Both the position numbers and the translations under genes were made by a program. The notes below the pieces were generated by a model. That model searched no databases, had not been told where the DNA came from, and saw nothing but the letters and a program-made list of their open reading frames with translations. A stretch of 64,000 nt of DNA from positions 251,382 to 315,381 of the forward strand of contig NW_003215766.1 in NCBI RefSeq assembly GCF_000006405.1. Reading direction: 5' to 3'. Numbering within the stretch: position 1 is the first letter of the stretch; each line of letters opens with the position of its first letter. This DNA is from Perkinsus marinus ATCC 50983. Lineage: Eukaryota > Perkinsozoa > Perkinsida > Perkinsidae. Of the stretch, positions 47,188 to 58,925 are shown one piece after another.

Positions 47188-49058
47188 TCACCAAAGCAGG
47201 CAACCATCAGAGCACCGCCTACTTAGACGTTTCTTCTCCGGAGGTTTCTCTTCGGTGCCAACCAACTTCTTGCCTAATCCTCCATCGACCTTCCACAACT
47301 TCAAGTGCTTCCGTTGCCTCAGTTTGGCTCCCCGCATTTTCGGTCGGGCGGCTTCGAGCGACTCACGCTTGGTAGGCGCCTCGACGATTTCACAACTCTC
47401 AACTTTGAGCTCGGAGTCGCGCTCAAATTTCACATCTTTTCCACCGAAGATCCACCAGCCCGACGTAGGGGGGTCTTCAGAGTCGCCTTTGCAGTAGCCC
47501 AGATGACCAGAATTGTCATCGAGCTTCTCATGGAATTTCCACTTGGAGCTTTTCGCCGAGTAAAAGCAGTAAACTGACTTGACCACGTGCTTGAAGGCTG
47601 GACGATCATTATGGAGTTTCTCCAGCATTTTATAATCGCCATTCACCTTGCTGTTCTTAGACTCGGTCCTGCGACCCGTCACCCGCAGTCCCCGAGTCAC
47701 CCGTGGCCCAGGCGTATCAATTTCACCACACTCTGTTGTTTCGTCACAGAGAGCGTCGATGAACTCCACCATGACGATGGGGATGCCGTGTTGGAGCGCA
47801 CCATCGTAAGCAAGCCCGTGGGGGTCTGCGTAGAGCTCCTCCTCGCTGATGACCACATGAGTAGTCCGGGCTGGGTCGAAGGTCTCCAGCACGTGCCCAC
47901 CATGGTCCTTTATCAACGTGCGCAGTCGACTGGCCTCGTCTGCATCGACACCTTCTAACACGAAGTACATGTTCCTTGCAACTGGACCGCCCTCCTCGTC
48001 CTCGGAGCCAGAGTCAAGCACATCGCTGACCACGGCGGCCTTCTGGAATGACGGCTCGACCCCAGTGAGCTTGGAAAGGATCTTCCGGCACTCAGGAGGG
48101 ATATCAAGGCTAGCAAACGCCTTATGGCGCTGCAGCTCAGCTGGTATTCGGAGCCGGCGGTAGCGTTTGAGCTTTTCCATTGTGATCACGTCACCCGTGG
48201 GAGCCGAGAACTTCGGGCACGCTGAGGTCTTCCGAACCCGCGGCAACATTTCCCGGTAACGGAACTTGAAGTCGCATCTAGTGGACGCAGAGAAGTACCC
48301 TTGGCACCTGTCCGATGCCACTGGGCGTGCGCTTCCATCTGCTGCTGCTGCTGAGCTCACCTGATATCCTCACCCTCCTGAGACAGAGACCGGTTACCAC
48401 ACGTTGGGCAAGGTGGGAGCAATCCGAAGAGAATCTGATCGGCCACTATATAAGCCAATTTTGGAGCTGGCCATTTGTCTTGGAAGAATATACCGTTGTC
48501 GGTGAGTACCTGAAAGAGAATACTGCAAGCCGATCACACGGCACTTCCAACCTGTCTAAGGATCTTGGCGTTGCCCGCGGACTGCAGATGCAAAGTCGCC
48601 TCCGCCCTGTAAGTGATGTGGGTGGCTGCTCGGAGGATGTCAGGGTTCTTGGCGTCGGGGGCATCCAAATCCAACAACTTGGCTAGTCTAAGTATGTCGC
48701 TCCACCTAAGGGCAAATGCGACTCTGATGAGCAGAGGCGTTGAGCGTCACTTAAGGCGCTGCCAATGAGTGAGCTCATCGAGACTCTCCAGGCCGTAGCC
48801 GACGGCACACGAGTCGTGAACCCATTGAATATCGAAGCCGTCATGGAACGGAGACTGCACCTTCTTGCCAACCTTCACCTACAGGGCGATGCTCAGGGAT
48901 AGGACCAATGCCCGGAGAAATGCCCTCACCTTGCCTTGAACCAGCAACCCTTGGCATCTCTTACACGAGGCCCTACTTGTGGGAGCATATTCAACGATAA
49001 AGGGTTCCGGAAGGGCTGGCCTGGCTGTGGTGCTCCCGACAGAGGACCGCTTAGGCAT
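47188..49058 (-). CDS. PARP1-type N-terminal protein: PARP zinc finger + PADR1 + BRCT
   Basis: From the ATG at 49058: MPKRSSVGSTTARPALPEPF, then the PARP-type zinc finger VEYAPTSRASCKRC with IQWVHDSCAVGYGLESLDEL and LKWSDILRLAK after an intron. Next the PADR1 (Zn3) domain: KLAYIVADQILFGLLPPCPT then CG and, after an intron, RCQGYFSASTRCDFKF, giving the expected cysteines. Then a BRCT domain, MYFVLEGVDADEASRLRTLI with DHGGHVLETFDPARTTHVVI. A C-terminal module I do not recognise (VYCFYSAKSSKWKFHEKLDD; SGWWIFGGKDVKFERDSELK) and a basic tail end at a stop at 47188. Only one of the two N-terminal PARP zinc fingers is present. The domain order continues into the next gene downstream (WGR, regulatory, catalytic). 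Confidence 0.8.
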
Positions 49059-49180
49059 GATCGAAGGCTACTGCTATTCTAGCCTTTTGCCGTCATGAAG
49101 TCGTTATTCCCAACACAAGGATTGCCATTGAGAAACAATAGTCACATTAAACTGTTAACACAGTAAACTTAACGTGTTCA

Positions 49181-52100
49181 CTAGAAGGGCCTCTCAGCTG
49201 TTCCTCGCATCTCCGTCACGATGGACCGAGAGACCGCCGCCCGGCTGTTCAACCTCAACGGCGGAGACACTCGTGAATCTCGAGTAGGGAAATGGATGTA
49301 TTGGGTAGGAGGCGAGCGGCTGTCGGGCACATCTAGTGGCTCCCTGGTCGTCGGGGTGGACGGCCTCAGAATGGCCGTGGACTGGTTCATGTGGTGAGCC
49401 AGAAGCATGTTGCTTGTTACACACAGGCACACTTTCACTGCTGTGACGATGAGGTACTCGACTGTTAGGGTCACCAGAACGACCACGGAGGACCCTGTCG
49501 ATGCCAGAGCGAAGCGGATGGTCAAGCCAGTGAGGCTGTTGACAAGGGTGGCCACTACGAAACAGACGAACCATCGTGCCCAAGGCGTATAGGACAACAC
49601 CACCCATACGGCCCCGAGGGTCAGAGCTAGGAGGTCTCCCAGGGGAGGGACCATGAGCTGGACCACAAAGACCACCGGCGATATGCCCAAATACCACGTG
49701 AGCTGCATGGCTGTGATGGTGGCATACATGAAGAGAAGGACTATAACCGTCGCCTGCAGTGCCACACGGGACATGGTCACCACACGCTCATTAGGTCGAC
49801 GGTTGCTCAGCGAGATTCTTACTGGCCACCACAGCATTCGAGCCAGACCAGCCGAGCCGGTAGAGGTGTTGGTACTATGCCACCACCGGAAGGAGTACTC
49901 GTGGACATCAACTTCGTCCAGAGTGAACTCTGTGGACAAGTCCAGAGGAGAGGTCGGGCTCACAGTGGGGTTGTCCGACCGAAGGACGAATAGGAGGCTG
50001 TCCGTTGTATCCGGTCGAGTCAAGGCGTCGTCAGCGGCGACCAAGACCAGACCAAGCTGACAAGGTTTACAAAAACCAGGAAAGCGAGAGCGGCTTGTGC
50101 CAGCGGCGATAGTGCGCTCCACGGAAGTCATCTGCTGGAAGGAACTATATTCAGCAAGGAAGGGATCCGCAGGAGTCACGCTATCGACAGACGCCGCGGT
50201 CGCTTGAGGCTGACCATCTTCCCGAGTCGGCAGCGGATCAACACTATAGTCGGGTATGATCACGACCAAGGCCTGAACTCCACCAGGGACCAAGAATGTA
50301 GCACTCGCTCGGCGTACTCCTGTACAGATGGATATGAGCTCAGCAGGTGGCACCAGGCCGTCGTGGAAGATCATGGGTAGAAATATGTCGTTGACATGGG
50401 CAACGAAGGCCGTCCAACCCGTGACGTCTTGCGGCAGCACCGCGAGGGCGCTGGCCATGGGGTCCCAGCTGGGATACGGCAACCGCAGAGGAGACATGTA
50501 AGAGCCATCCCCAGCGAGCCTTAGCAGAGCCGGCAGCTTCGGGTTGGATTCTCAATGCTCCACCCGCACGCTCATGTCGAGCACGTCCACGTAGCCCTTG
50601 GTGAAGGACCCATCGCGGCCACCATCACAGCCAAAACGCATGGTGTAGATGCGACCACCTCGCTGGGAAGGACTCGGCGCCCATAGAGGCTCCTTCCCGG
50701 ACTCGCTGAACACTGCCTTGCACATTGCTCGGGCCCGCTCTTCCTGCTGAGAGCGTCTTAAGTACCGCCACAGAGGATAACATACTATGCTGAGTACAAG
50801 GCTCGTCCACCGACCCCAGATATTCACCATTGGAGAGGATGCCCACCTGCCCTGCTCGTTGATGGAGGCACTGAAGGTACTCCAGTAGCGCCGATTGACC
50901 AACTCGGCGACGGGTCGCGGGAGGTCCACCACCGAGGAAGGCAGCTCGATGGGGTCCCGTGGGGTGTTACTGCCACTGAGGTAAAGCCGGACAACGTGGC
51001 GAGGGATGTCCTCAGCTGTCATAGTCTTCCATTCGTCCGAATCAACCACCTCCTCGGAACCATAGAGCGATCGCTTACGTATCTCTGAGGAAGCAATAGC
51101 TGCCAGAAGGGCGAACAACACCACCACGAGGAGTGTGAAGGCTCCCGGCACACCACCAATGAAGGACAAGGTGTACTGCCATGGGTTTAGGCAGGCCGGA
51201 TTCTGGGACACGTCCGGGTAACCCGGCAGGCAAGCATAAGGACAGTCAGGGCCATCCACCCCTTCCTTGGTGTAGTTGCTGACCCCTTGAGGGGCATTGT
51301 CACACACGTCACATTGGGGACCACCAGAGCCGCTCCAAGTGCCTCCAGGGCAAGGGACGCATAGTGGCCCGTAGTGGCCCGCTGGACACAGAAGGATCTG
51401 CCCAACGCGGCCCGGCTGATAACCGCTCACGTTGAGCTCACCAGTGAATGTATCGGCCCCCACTTCCGAACCGAGCCAGCCGATCCCGATATAGCCACCA
51501 CCGCCGTCACCGCCCTTGAGGACCGGTGGGCCACTACCGTTGCCAGCAGCAGCGCTAATGACCCCTGAGCCAGCGAGGGAGGCGTTGGTCAGGATGAAGA
51601 CCGAGCCACCAGCGCCACCACCGCTGCCCGAGGTGTCCCCTACCGTCCAGCCACCACGAGCCCCTGCTGAGGACACATAACCATCGATGCGTATCTGTGC
51701 CGCCGAAATCCATATCACGCCTCCGCCCGAGCCGCCCTCCTCCCCACCACCCCCCGAGGCGCTTGCTGAGGGGATGACTCCAGTCTCGAGGGGGTCTTGC
51801 TCATCGTGTGCCAGCCCCTGGTTGCCACTGCACCCTGGACCACCAGAACCAACATGAGCCCCGCCACCTCCCCCACAGTGACCATCCCTACCACCACCAC
51901 CTCCACCACGGCCTTCCCCTGCCGGGCAGCCTCGACCCTTCGAGGTTATTCCACCCTTGGAAGGCAACTCAAGAGCTCCCTTGGGCGAGCACACCATGAC
52001 CACTGGGCCACTGACCACAACAGTGCTCGTGAACCTGATCCCGCCCGACTCGCTGGCAACAACCACCCTTGTCGGCATCAATCTGCCCAGCCTCTCCGAA

Positions 52101-53816
52101 CTGGCCTTGCAAAAGTCAGGCGGGTTCTCGATCCATAGCTTTCGCTGCCCACAGTAAGTGCCAGGCCCTAAAGACATGTTGCCAACAATGACAACATCCC
52201 CCTCCGCGGTCCGGAAGTCACTCACAGCAGAGGCCCCATGGACCTCCCCCAGTCTGAGCCCTCGACCAGCAGATACCATCACAGTACGACCCTCCACGCT
52301 GATGACCACATTGGACAAACTAATAGGACCAGCCGCGTTGACCGGTAGGACCGCGTCATCTGCGACGTCTGAGCCCAGCGATGAACTACCCCCGATAATG
52401 ATCGAGCCACCAGCATCAACATCACCTTGTGTGGATATTTTCATACCCCCCGGGCCACAACCCATCACACTGTGCTTCTCCACAATGACGTTGCCACCGT
52501 TGGTGCCCGTTGCCGATGCTGCCGAGATACTCAGCGATCCCTCTGTGGTGATCGAGGAGGCCTTGGCCAACTTCAGACCGACGGTACCAACAGACAGGAC
52601 CATGCTCGACAACGGGCTACCGGGCGGCCCTGACAACTTCGCTCCGCCCGAGATTGATAAGCCTTGATCGGCAGCAATAGCCACCTCTGCCCGGCCAGTA
52701 GCACCACCACCATCAAGGCAAGATGGTGCCTTACAACACCTGCACACCACCATTGCCGTCATCATTGCCACAGAGCCTGACCGTTATGTTACCTTCTAAG
52801 ACCACCTCACGGACCGACCGGACCTGCCGAGGCAACACGGTTGTCTGACCGCACCTCACCGGGCCTCCTTTGACTGTGAGCAATGCCCCACCAGAGCCCT
52901 TCAAGTAGACAGTACCAGGACTACCACAGAGGCAATCCAGTAGATTCTCCCCCTGTCCCCCCTGGGCTTGAGCATCCTCCACAGACACAGTACCGTTCTC
53001 ACTTGTCATGAGAATTCGGCCTCCACCACCACACCCAACCGCCCCACCACAGGCCCCTCCAACAGCATGTACCTTCCCAGCCCTAACTCCCAGTGCGCCA
53101 CTGCCCAAGACCGCGCCCCCACTACCTCCACCGCACTTCACCCTAGCATCTGCTCTCCCGCCGTTTGCCTCAATTCGACCCTCCAAGGCAACATAGCCTT
53201 CGTCACTGACAAGAGCTACTCTACCTCCTCCCCTACACTCAGCAGCAGTGCCCTCCCCCACCAAGTCCTCCGACATCTTCGTGAAGTCAATACCACGTAT
53301 CCGATCCCCTCGATCACAGAGCCCCAGGGCCCCTCCCGCTCCTCCTAGACTGCCACCCGAGGCGGTATCCTCCCGAGCCACAGAGTCGTCAAAGACAGTA
53401 GCTGTCACATTCAGGAGGGAGGCCTCATCCAGAGTGACGTTGCCCCGACGGGCCACAACCTCCAGTACCTGCAAAACTCTCAACCGTGCTCAAGCACGAG
53501 CCCTGCTCCTCACCGAGCAATCAGAGATCGTCGAATTAGTGAACCCGACGGCCGCATTGGCTGCCACCACTATCAGAGTGTCCGAGCACTTCCAAGTCGC
53601 ATTCACAAACCTCACAGAGCCATTGCCCTCATAGACAAGCTGAGCCCCACTGGGTAGGATGGGCCGGGTCGAATTAAGGAGGCATGCCCCATCCAATACC
53701 ACATCACAGTCAATTGATGTAGCATTGGCGCCCAAGCCGACGGAGATGGACAGCAACAGCAGCAGTAGCATTGGGTGTTCAAAAAGTCTAAGAATTTCAC
53801 TAAGGCATTCCCCCAT
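49181..53816 (-). CDS. Large glycine-rich membrane protein (plant/oomycete DUF8003-like), one in-frame TGA
   Basis: Exons 53816-53514, 53468-52748 and 52686-49181 close to 1,510 codons. The ATG at 53816 gives MGECLSEILRLFEHP and a signal peptide (MLLLLLLSISVGLGANA). The ectodomain has many N-glycosylation sites and Gly-rich repeats (GGGGGGRDGHCGGGGG), likely beta-helical, then a cysteine-rich CPAGHYGPLCVPCPGGTWSG module. A membrane span (GAFTLLVVVLFALLAAIA) follows, then HVVRLYLSGSNTP and NRRYWSTFSASINEQGRW, closely matching the plant glycine-rich DUF8003 proteins as I remember them, AGDGSYMSPLRLPYPS, and a C-terminal multi-span domain. The frame is interrupted once by TGA at 50552-50554 (see findings). 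Role unknown; an extracellular scaffold or sensor is inference. Confidence 0.78.
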
Positions 53817-53865
53817 AACCCGACCACGGCAAGACGAAGGCAACCACAGTGCGCATGTTCGTGGA

Positions 53866-54555
53866 CTAAGCATAGGCCACTTTAGGGTCGCGTTCGAGGA
53901 GCTCTTGCGTGAGGACCTCGTAGTTGATCTCGCCCGTCTTACCGGGATCACATTTGGACACGGCGAAGTCGATAAAGACGTCCGCAGCCTCTCCCTCCAT
54001 CTTCTCTCCTAGTACCTATGCAACACTCCCAGTGGGGTTCGGAAGAGCAGTAAGCCACTACCTGCAGTACACGGCGTAGTTCTTCCACTCGTATCAGCCC
54101 TCTGCCGTCCGGATCAAATGCTCGAAACGCCTCCATCAAGACCTGACGCCCCCTCAACGAGAACTGGTTTTGGAAAGCAAACTACTACTACCTCCTCCTT
54201 CATCGGGTCCTTGAAATGGTCTGACTCGCATATACGAAGGAACGTATCCAAGTCGAAGTGCTGAATACCATCAGGATCCCACTCCTCCACTATTGACTCG
54301 ATCTCGGCCTGAACCGGGCAATGGTCAAGTCGTGAGAGTCCTCAGTGGGTCTACTTCAGTCGGGTTTTGGCCAACACTGCGAAGAAGGGCACACAGTTGA
54401 GAGTAGTTGATTACACCGAGCTTCTGCTTGTCGAAGATCTAGCAATACGATGCACTCTGGCTCAAGGCGACTAGATTCACCTCGAAAGCCTCCTTAAAAG
54501 CAGCAAGCTGATTCGCTGTGAGCTGATAGTCGCCCTCGGCAGGTTCGGCCGACAT
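53866..54555 (-). CDS. Calmodulin-like EF-hand protein
   Basis: About 155 residues from the ATG at 54555 (MSAEPAEGDYQLTANQLAAF) to a TAG at 53866-53868. Four EF-hand positions follow in exons split by introns: IFDKQKLGVINYSQLCALL (degenerate loop), WDPDGIQHFDLDTFLRIC, FDPDGRGLIRVEELRRVL (canonical loop with Glu at position 12) and CDPGKTGEINYEVLTQELLE. The opening helix (QLAAFKEAFE) is typical of the calmodulin/centrin/light-chain superfamily. Only EF3 clearly keeps all calcium ligands. It begins 50 bases downstream of nothing else; its 3' end is 50 bases from the start of the glycine-rich gene on the same strand. Confidence 0.78.
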
Positions 54556-55457
54556 CAAATTCACAATCTCTTCACCACCCCATTGACGTTACCAACGCAA
54601 CGTTCACAGTCTGATAACGTGAGAGAACAGCGAAAGGACGACTGCATGAAAACACACCGCCAGCCCCTTCACGCTTAGCTTGGTCATGTGCTTGCCCACC
54701 AGGGCGTCCGTTTTTCAACACCGAATCGTAAGGCGATGATATAATGCTGTTCCCCCGTCCAAGGTTCTGTCGGGCAAAGGACCTCTTGCCTCGCCAAGCG
54801 AAAGCAACTCCGTAACCGTGGCGATCCCCAGTCCCTCATTCCCTCAGGAGGTGCCGGTATCCGGCCATGAGCTTCATGAAGCGACCCGGCGCTTCTGAGT
54901 GAATTAGCGTGATGGGTAGTAGGCAATCCTCAATTATGCGTTTATAACAATAGCGCTCGCCATTCTAATCGATTAACATATTTTGAAAAATGCGTGGCCG
55001 TCACTCTCACGATGATAGTTGTATATAATGAAGCGTGTTGATGGCATACTAGCTCTAGGGTGAGTAGTATATCGTCGAGCCCTAAGTCTTTAATCTGGGA
55101 CTGTTGAAACTCTCTCCAATAGGAGTCGCTTGCTTGAACCCGAGTCGGGCGGGCTGACCTCATGAGAGACTCTTGCTATCCAAAAGTCTCACATGGAGAC
55201 TCGAACAAGCAGGAACTAACTCGGGGCATAGCCGAAGTGCCACCTTCTTTCCAACACTGAGCTTAGTATACTGCTAGATGGTCTCTAATAAAAAGCATTT
55301 CACTTCATTAGCTCTACAGCGCAAAGATACTAGCGACGCCGTCCAGGCCGAGGAAACTAAAGTTGTGTTCATCATGGAGCGACAAGTTCTTTGGAATGGA
55401 AGCTCACTGGAATACATCAGTTTAATAATTTTCTAATACTCTCCTCGAAGCCGCCTT
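54556..55457. other. Divergent intergenic region
   Basis: Between the calmodulin-like gene (minus) and UDP-sugar pyrophosphorylase (plus). An 80-codon minus-strand frame at 54684-54926 (HGRIPAPPEGMRDWGSPRLR) is Pro/Arg-rich and looks unlike its neighbours, but has no family I can name. No other structure seen. Confidence 0.45.
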
Positions 55458-57963
55458 ATGTCGCCCCTAACTGACGAAGAACGCCAACTCTACGAGTACT
55501 TGAACACCGCAGAGTCTAACCAGCAGCATCTCTTTGCTGGAGTAAATGATGTGGAAAACAACGAAGGTAGGTTCATTGCCGCTACGGCTGTCAGCTCACT
55601 GTGTGTCAATACAGGTGCTCGGAAGCTCCTAAATCAGTTGGTGGCTGCAGACCACACGACTGCAGGAGGCCTTAAGGACTATATCCAGCGTGGACAGAGG
55701 TTGTTGAAAGAGTCCAGCGAGGGAGTAAATCCCTTCGAAGGCTGCAAGGTGGAGATTCCCCAAGGAGAGAAGCTCGAAGCTGGTAAGCAGCAGCACATGG
55801 GAGCATTTCATCTCGATGAGTCGTTGCTCAGGGACTCAGCAGTTCTCTGAGATGGAGCAGGCCGGTATGGACTCTCTCAAGGGTCTCTGTTTTTGCCTTG
55901 TTGCTGGTGGCTTGGGCGAGAGGCTCGGATTCCCCGGAATCAAGGTGAGTACCACTCCTCCGTCACATTATGGCCGTCCTTATACGTGCTTTAGGTGGCG
56001 CTACCTGTTGAGACGCTAACCAACATGTGCTACTTGGAGTGGTTCTGCAGAAACATCCTCGAGATGCAGCGAGTCGCCCGCGAGAGGTCTGGTGACGAGA
56101 CACTTACTCTACCACTCGCCATTATGTGCTCAGCAGACACCTACCAAGGTTGGCCTTTCCACCACCATACAGCTTAGCGGAGTCTACTTTCAGGCACCAC
56201 CGACTTGCTGGAGAAACACGACAACTTTGGTATGGTTGATGGCCAGATCACGCTTATGCTACAAGACAAGGTGAACTGCAATACCACGCCTTGCTATCAT
56301 CAGCGCTCCTCTGTGCAGGTGCCTGGTTTCATCAACTCGAGTGGCAAGATCGGCGTTAAGAAGGAAGATCGTTGGACGGCCGAGATGAAGCCTCATGGCC
56401 ATGGAGACGTAACCCAGGTGTTGGCTGCCATTCTATGATCGTACTCTCCGACGACAGGTCCATACTCTTCTGTTGAAGACAGGCCTCGCCCAGAAGTGGG
56501 TTGAGGAAGGCCGCACTCATATTGTTTTCTTCCAGGACACCAACGCCCTGTCCATGCGTGCTGTAAGTACTTAGTGTCCCTTGAATGAAACACTTTTCTT
56601 ATGTAGATGTGCGCCCTTCTGGGAGTCTCGAGGACCAATAAGTTCGATATGAACAGTCTCTGCGTAGGCCTTTCAGTGATAACAGTGTAGTTGAGATTCG
56701 CCTTTCTCGTCGTTAGGTTCCCCGTGTGCCCGGTGAGGCTGCCGGTGCTCTGTGTAACCTCTCATATCCAGATGGTCGCCAGCTCACCTGCAATGTCGAG
56801 TAAGTAGCACTCATCTTTGGACGCGCATAGGCTTACTCAGATACAACCAACTTGGTCCCCTACTCCAAGACCAGGGTGGTGACGTGGCAGGTCCCGACGG
56901 ACTTTCACCGTAAGTTGAACACTCTCGTAAAGGGAGTATGTAATGATGTTTAGGTACCCCGGTAACATCAACTGTATCATGTTCGGTCTGTCTGCATATT
57001 ATAAGACCTTGGAAGAATCTAAAGGAGTCGTCCCAGAGTTCGTGAATCCTAAGTAGGTGTTCTAGACCTCAGTCTGGACCATAGGTCGTCAACAGATACC
57101 AGCCGGGCAGTAGGACTGACTTCAAGTCGGCCACTCGTTTGGAATGTATGATGCAGGATTACGCTAGGCTCATGCACAATTGTGAGTTAGCCGCTTCGTG
57201 AGGTCTGTGACCATCTCTTCTCTTTTGAAGGCTCCGTTGGCTTCACTATGATGGAGCGTTGGCTGTGCTTCTCCTGTGTGAAGAACGCCACTGCTGATGC
57301 TGTTAAGAAGCTGCAGAGTGGTCTTCCGGCCGACTCGGCCTTCTCTGGGGAGGTCGAGTTCTGGGAACACAATACGAAGATGCTTCAGACAGCTGCTAGA
57401 GTCAATGGTGAGCTCGGTTGAAGCAGGCCTTGCCGTGTGATCATATGATATTGGGTTAGGGCAATCGTTCTCGATGAGTGAGCCCGTCAACATGGAGTTC
57501 CTCGGTCTTGCCCAGAAGGTCGGCCCACGTGTGGTTTTAGAGCCTGAGGTCGGCTGTTGCCTTGAAGAGATAAAGAAGATCGTTCATGGTCCCATCGTAA
57601 GTCGAAGAAGAACCGCTCCGTCGAGACATTGTTCATTCATAGGCCCTTAGCAGCGCTGAGTGCAGTCTCATTGTTGAAGGGCCCTGCAGCATCAAGAGAC
57701 TTCAGCTCACCAGTGGCGCTGTTGTTGTCCATCGCGGTAAGTATGCTCTCCTTACTGTGTCTCTCTAGGGCGGGCCGTGTCAGATGCTGAAGTTGATTGC
57801 GATGTCCCCATCAATAACAAGGGATGGAAGTTCCAAGCTATCAAGGAAGGCGAAGAGGTAAGTTCACAGTTGTTGTGGTACAAGTGATTACCCTGATCAG
57901 GTTGATGCCGCTACGGCCATCCGCGGATTCTCCGTTGATAGAGTGGAAGAGAAAGACTTCTAA
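55458..57963 (+). CDS. UDP-sugar pyrophosphorylase (UTP-monosaccharide-1-phosphate uridylyltransferase)
   Basis: Makes UDP-sugars from UTP and various sugar-1-phosphates in the cytosol. The ATG at 55458 opens MSPLTDEERQLYEYLNTAES. After two short introns comes the nucleotide-binding loop LVAGGLGERLGFPGIK-VALP, the form with ER-LG typical of the broad-specificity USP group rather than UGPase. Further exons: LTLPLAIMCSADTYQ, TTDLLEKHDNFGMVDGQITL, EMKPHGHGDV, THIVFFQDTNALSM, VPRVPGEAAGALCNLSYPDG, YNQLGPLLQD, FVNPKYQPGSRTDFKSATRL with ECMMQDYARLM, and a C-terminal beta-helix part (LIVEGPCSIKRLQLTSGAVV). It ends RVEEKDF with TAA at 57961-57963. Roughly 11 exons. All catalytic landmarks are present. 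Confidence 0.9.
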
Positions 57964-58057
57964 GATGTTTAATTTTTCGTGTACTCGGTACCCTAACATT
58001 TATCTGTACTCTTGGGAATAAATTTATGCTAAACTAAAAATAATCTCGTGTCAAGTA

Positions 58058-58735
58058 TCATACCAAGCTCTCGGTCTTGTTTTGTTCGTAGTTATTGAGA
58101 CCTGTCAATTGGCGGAAACGGTTGCTCGTGGTATCAATCATTTCGGAATGGTCTTGGAGCGAAATAACCACCCAGAAATGAGGCGGTCGTTTGTTCTGAA
58201 CTGGTTTGGTTTGGTCTAGGCTTTTACTATTTTGATCCTGCTTACACATACTGCGCAATTTTCTCAACGCGAAGGTTCCTTTCGTGAAGTTGAAACAGAC
58301 ACCAATGGTTTCAAACCATAATTTGAAGTTCTTGTTCATGGAATCGCATTCCTTCATTATGAAATTAATGTTCTCATTCGCGAATGTGATTATTTCACTC
58401 GCTGAATTGGTGGCCTCAACCGTGGAGGGATAGAATGCCAAACGGCGATGATTAGTGACGATATGAAGTTGCTGAGAATCTGGGCAGCCGAGAACGGCTC
58501 GAGACAAAACAGCGAGGCCGGTCAGAACTCTAAGAGATAGAGAAGGCCGATGCGTTTTGTTCTCACGTTAAAAGAGCACAATAGAATCGGGGAATACTGT
58601 AGGAGGAACAATGTTGAACCGTGGTGGTTGCGGACCATCAGCGACAGGGTTATTGAAGATGAATAGTAAAAACTGGGAGGGTTCTGTAGACTTTTCCGGA
58701 GACACCTGTACACAATCCTTGATACTTAGGCTGAT
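58058..58735 (-). CDS. Possible secreted small protein, 5' end uncertain
   Basis: A 149-codon frame ends at 58058. Its first ATG is internal, so an upstream exon is needed. Splicing from a GT donor near 58567 to a CTTAG acceptor near 58533 gives, in phase, FYCALLTVLTGLAVLSRAVL before GCPDSQQLHIVTNHRRLAFY. This would be a hydrophobic leader followed by a polar, Asn-rich chain (ITFANENINFIMKECDSMNK). The initiating exon was not found. No family recognised. Confidence 0.35.
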
Positions 58736-58925
58736 CTTTAGCTAGCTACTTAGTCTTGCTATATAGTGCTGTATTTACCTACTGGAAAAACTATTTTGTT
58801 GTGTTTATCATTTCTCCTAAGACCAAGACCAACCGGTTCCACATTTCAGCTTCCACTCACACAAAGACCCGGATGATGAGATTGAAATTCATCAATTATA
58901 AAAAAGCTCGAACTGTCAGCTCTGC

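Noticed and set aside
51374-53351. Long plus-strand open frames opposite the glycine-rich gene (for example 52158-52667 and 52968-53348)
   Set aside because: They are antisense shadows of Gly/Ser/Val-rich codons; the minus-strand frame has a signal peptide, membrane spans and family matches.
54684-54926. Pro/Arg-rich 80-codon minus frame that looks foreign
   Set aside because: I could not link it to any family or element; composition alone is not enough to call a transfer or a gene.
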